Origin: JBCCFX01 sp039029515
GTDB lineage: Bacteria; Planctomycetota; Phycisphaerae; Phycisphaerales; SM1A02
NCBI GenBank assembly: GCA_039029515.1
Contig: JBCCFX010000084.1
Span: 1 to 15,096, forward strand
Direction of reading: 5' to 3'
Length of the DNA stretch: 15,096 nucleotides
The first letter of the stretch is position 1, and each line of letters starts with the position of its first letter. The position numbers were made by a program, and so were the translations under genes. Below are positions 14,030 to 15,096 of this stretch, piece by piece. A model generated the notes under the pieces. It was given only the letters and a program-made list of their open reading frames with translations. It was not told the DNA's origin and searched no databases.

Positions 14030-14974
14030 CTATCGGCTTCGTACGGGCTGTTGAATCAGTCGTTTCAGCCGTCTGACGTTGACGGTATCCCACGGGCGGC
14101 CCTTCTCGTCCTCTTTCTTGGGCGTTTCGAGCACCTTGGGTACGTCCGTGAGGGCAGGATGGTTCACGATGGTCCGAAAGCATGCGATTCCGCAGGTGCC
14201 ATCGCCGATGTGGTCGTGGCGGTCCTTCCGAGAACCAACGGCTCCGATGGAGTCATTGACGTGGATGGCATGAAGATGATCAAGTCCACAGATGGCGTCG
14301 AATTGCTCCATGACGGCCTGAGCCCGGTCGTCGGTGGTCATGTCGTAGCCAGCGGCGGTGACATGGCAGGTATCGAGGCAGAAACCGACGCGTTCGGGGT
14401 CTTTCACATGCTCGCGGATGTAGGCGAGGTGCTGGAAGTCATAGCCGAGGTTAGTGCCTGATCCGACCGTCGTTTCGAGGCAGGTGATCGTCGGGCAGCC
14501 CTTGGTTTCGTGATGGATCTGGTTGAGCGATTTCACGATGCGCTTCAAGCCAGCGAGTTCATCCTTCGACGGCTTTTCGCCCAGAAGGTTGGGATCGCCC
14601 GGTTTGCGGGCGGCGCCGAGATGTGCGCCGGGGTGCGCGACGCAGAACGGGATGCGCAAGGCATCGCAGCGTTCGACTTCGATGCGCTGCAGCGCCATGG
14701 ACTTGGCGCGGGCTTCGTCATCGGGCGATGCCATATTGATGAGATAGCTGTTGTGGCTGACGACGCGCCGGCTGCCGCCGGGCAGCGGATCGTCGAGCCA
14801 TCCCATGTTTTCAAGTTCGTGGAGCCAGGCATCGCGGTCGTCATCAGCAAGTGGTTTGACGTTCCACTGGCGCTGATTCTTCGTGAACACCTGCACGCAA
14901 TCGAGCTTGAGCTCGCGTGCTCTGGTGAGGGCATTGACCATGCCGCCCGCGATGGAAAGGTGTGACCCGAACAT
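14030..14974 (-). CDS. nfo: Endonuclease IV (apurinic/apyrimidinic endonuclease)
   Basis: This cytoplasmic base-excision-repair enzyme cuts DNA 5' of abasic sites. The 314 residues contain all nine expected zinc ligands in order: H74 (VSHNSYLIN), H114 (AHPGAHLG), E167 (CLETTVGSGTN), D201 and H204 (FCLDTCHVTAAGYD), H238 (IHVNDS), D251 and H253 (KDRHDHIG), and E283 (VLETP), equivalent to the three-zinc set of E. coli Nfo. It is somewhat longer than the usual 280-290 residues, from an internal insertion between H114 and E167 and a basic C-terminus. The start is set at MFGSHLSIAGG because the family begins there; the frame stays open upstream only because heptad DNA has no stops. There is no Shine-Dalgarno sequence: the leader is pyrimidine-rich (CTCCCTCCCC next to ATG). 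Confidence 0.95.
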   Translation of the reverse strand: MFGSHLSIAGGMVNALTRARELKLDCVQVFTKNQRQWNVKPLADDDRDAWLHELENMGWLDDPLPGGSRRVVSHNSYLINMASPDDEARAKSMALQRIEVERCDALRIPFCVAHPGAHLGAARKPGDPNLLGEKPSKDELAGLKRIVKSLNQIHHETKGCPTITCLETTVGSGTNLGYDFQHLAYIREHVKDPERVGFCLDTCHVTAAGYDMTTDDRAQAVMEQFDAICGLDHLHAIHVNDSIGAVGSRKDRHDHIGDGTCGIACFRTIVNHPALTDVPKVLETPKKEDEKGRPWDTVNVRRLKRLIQQPVRSR

Positions 14975-14991
14975 GGGGAGGGAGCACAAGG

Positions 14992-15096
14992 AGAAAGGAG
15001 AGAGTAGAAAGTAGAGAGTAGAGCCAACAGCCAACAGCCAACAGCCAACAGCCAACAGCCAACAGCCAACAGCCAACAGCCAACAGCCAACAGCCA
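14992..15096 (+). repeat. Heptad array: AGAGAGT words changing to ten perfect ACAGCCA copies
   Basis: Fifteen words in one register run to the window edge: AGAAAGG, three of the AGAGAGT type, the hybrid word AGAGCCA, then ten exact ACAGCCA copies (15027-15096). On the minus strand it forms the leader of nfo. ACAGCCA has no stop codon in any of the six frames, and since 7 is not a multiple of 3 every frame of a strand gives the same seven-residue peptide cycle; open frames through it are not genes. The array may continue beyond the window. Confidence 0.95.

Noticed and set aside
14975..15076. N-terminal extension of nfo with repeating hydrophobic residues (MAVGCWLL)
   Set aside because: It is translated heptad DNA that stays open in every frame; the family begins at MFGSHLS, so the start at 14974 is used.

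Overview
The window reads as chromosomal DNA of a planctomycete, most likely of the Phycisphaerae/Phycisphaerales type. This rests on four secreted proteins with dockerin-like C-terminal tails (NGVVNVDDLIAVINAFG type), calcium loops of the D-x-N-G-N-G-V-x-D-x-C-D type, a short PEP-CTERM-like surface protein whose sorting signal starts VPAPGA, and GC-rich DNA. The assignment is inferred from these motifs. No rRNA or other phylogenetic marker is present.

Layout. 1-346: a 130-base composite repeat in about 2.6 copies, each pairing a heptad tract with a REP-like hairpin. 573-3851 (+): large secreted protein with two predicted seven-bladed FG-GAP propellers and a dockerin-like tail. 4081-4758 (-): PEP-CTERM-like protein. 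5222-6589 (+): secreted six-repeat NHL protein with dockerin-like tail. 6613-10236 (-): 1207-residue FG-GAP/VCBS protein with dockerin-like tail. 10502-12634 (+): secreted multi-domain protein with canonical dockerin tail. 12888-13919 (-): TPR lipoprotein. 14030-14974 (-): endonuclease IV (nfo), the only clear housekeeping enzyme. The first six genes alternate in convergent and divergent pairs, so most are probably transcribed singly; the TPR gene and nfo could share a transcript.

How the genes relate. Five of the seven products are predicted exported surface or extracellular proteins, and the TPR protein is a predicted lipoprotein of the cell envelope. The shared dockerin-like tail on four unrelated architectures suggests a common attachment, sorting or calcium-folding mechanism. 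No partner (cohesin, exosortase) is encoded here.

The most unusual feature is at DNA level. Six of the seven gaps bounded by the genes or the window ends carry arrays with a 7-base period. The words differ (GGGATTC, AGAGCTG, GGTTGTG, GTTGGTC, GTGGGCT, AGAGAGT, ACAGCCA), but the 7-base register is mostly kept even where the word changes inside one array. One array lies in frame inside the FG-GAP gene, two supply stop codons, and one forms the leader of nfo and continues as ten perfect ACAGCCA copies to the window end. Separate REP-like hairpins with a GTAG foot accompany the arrays at both flanks.
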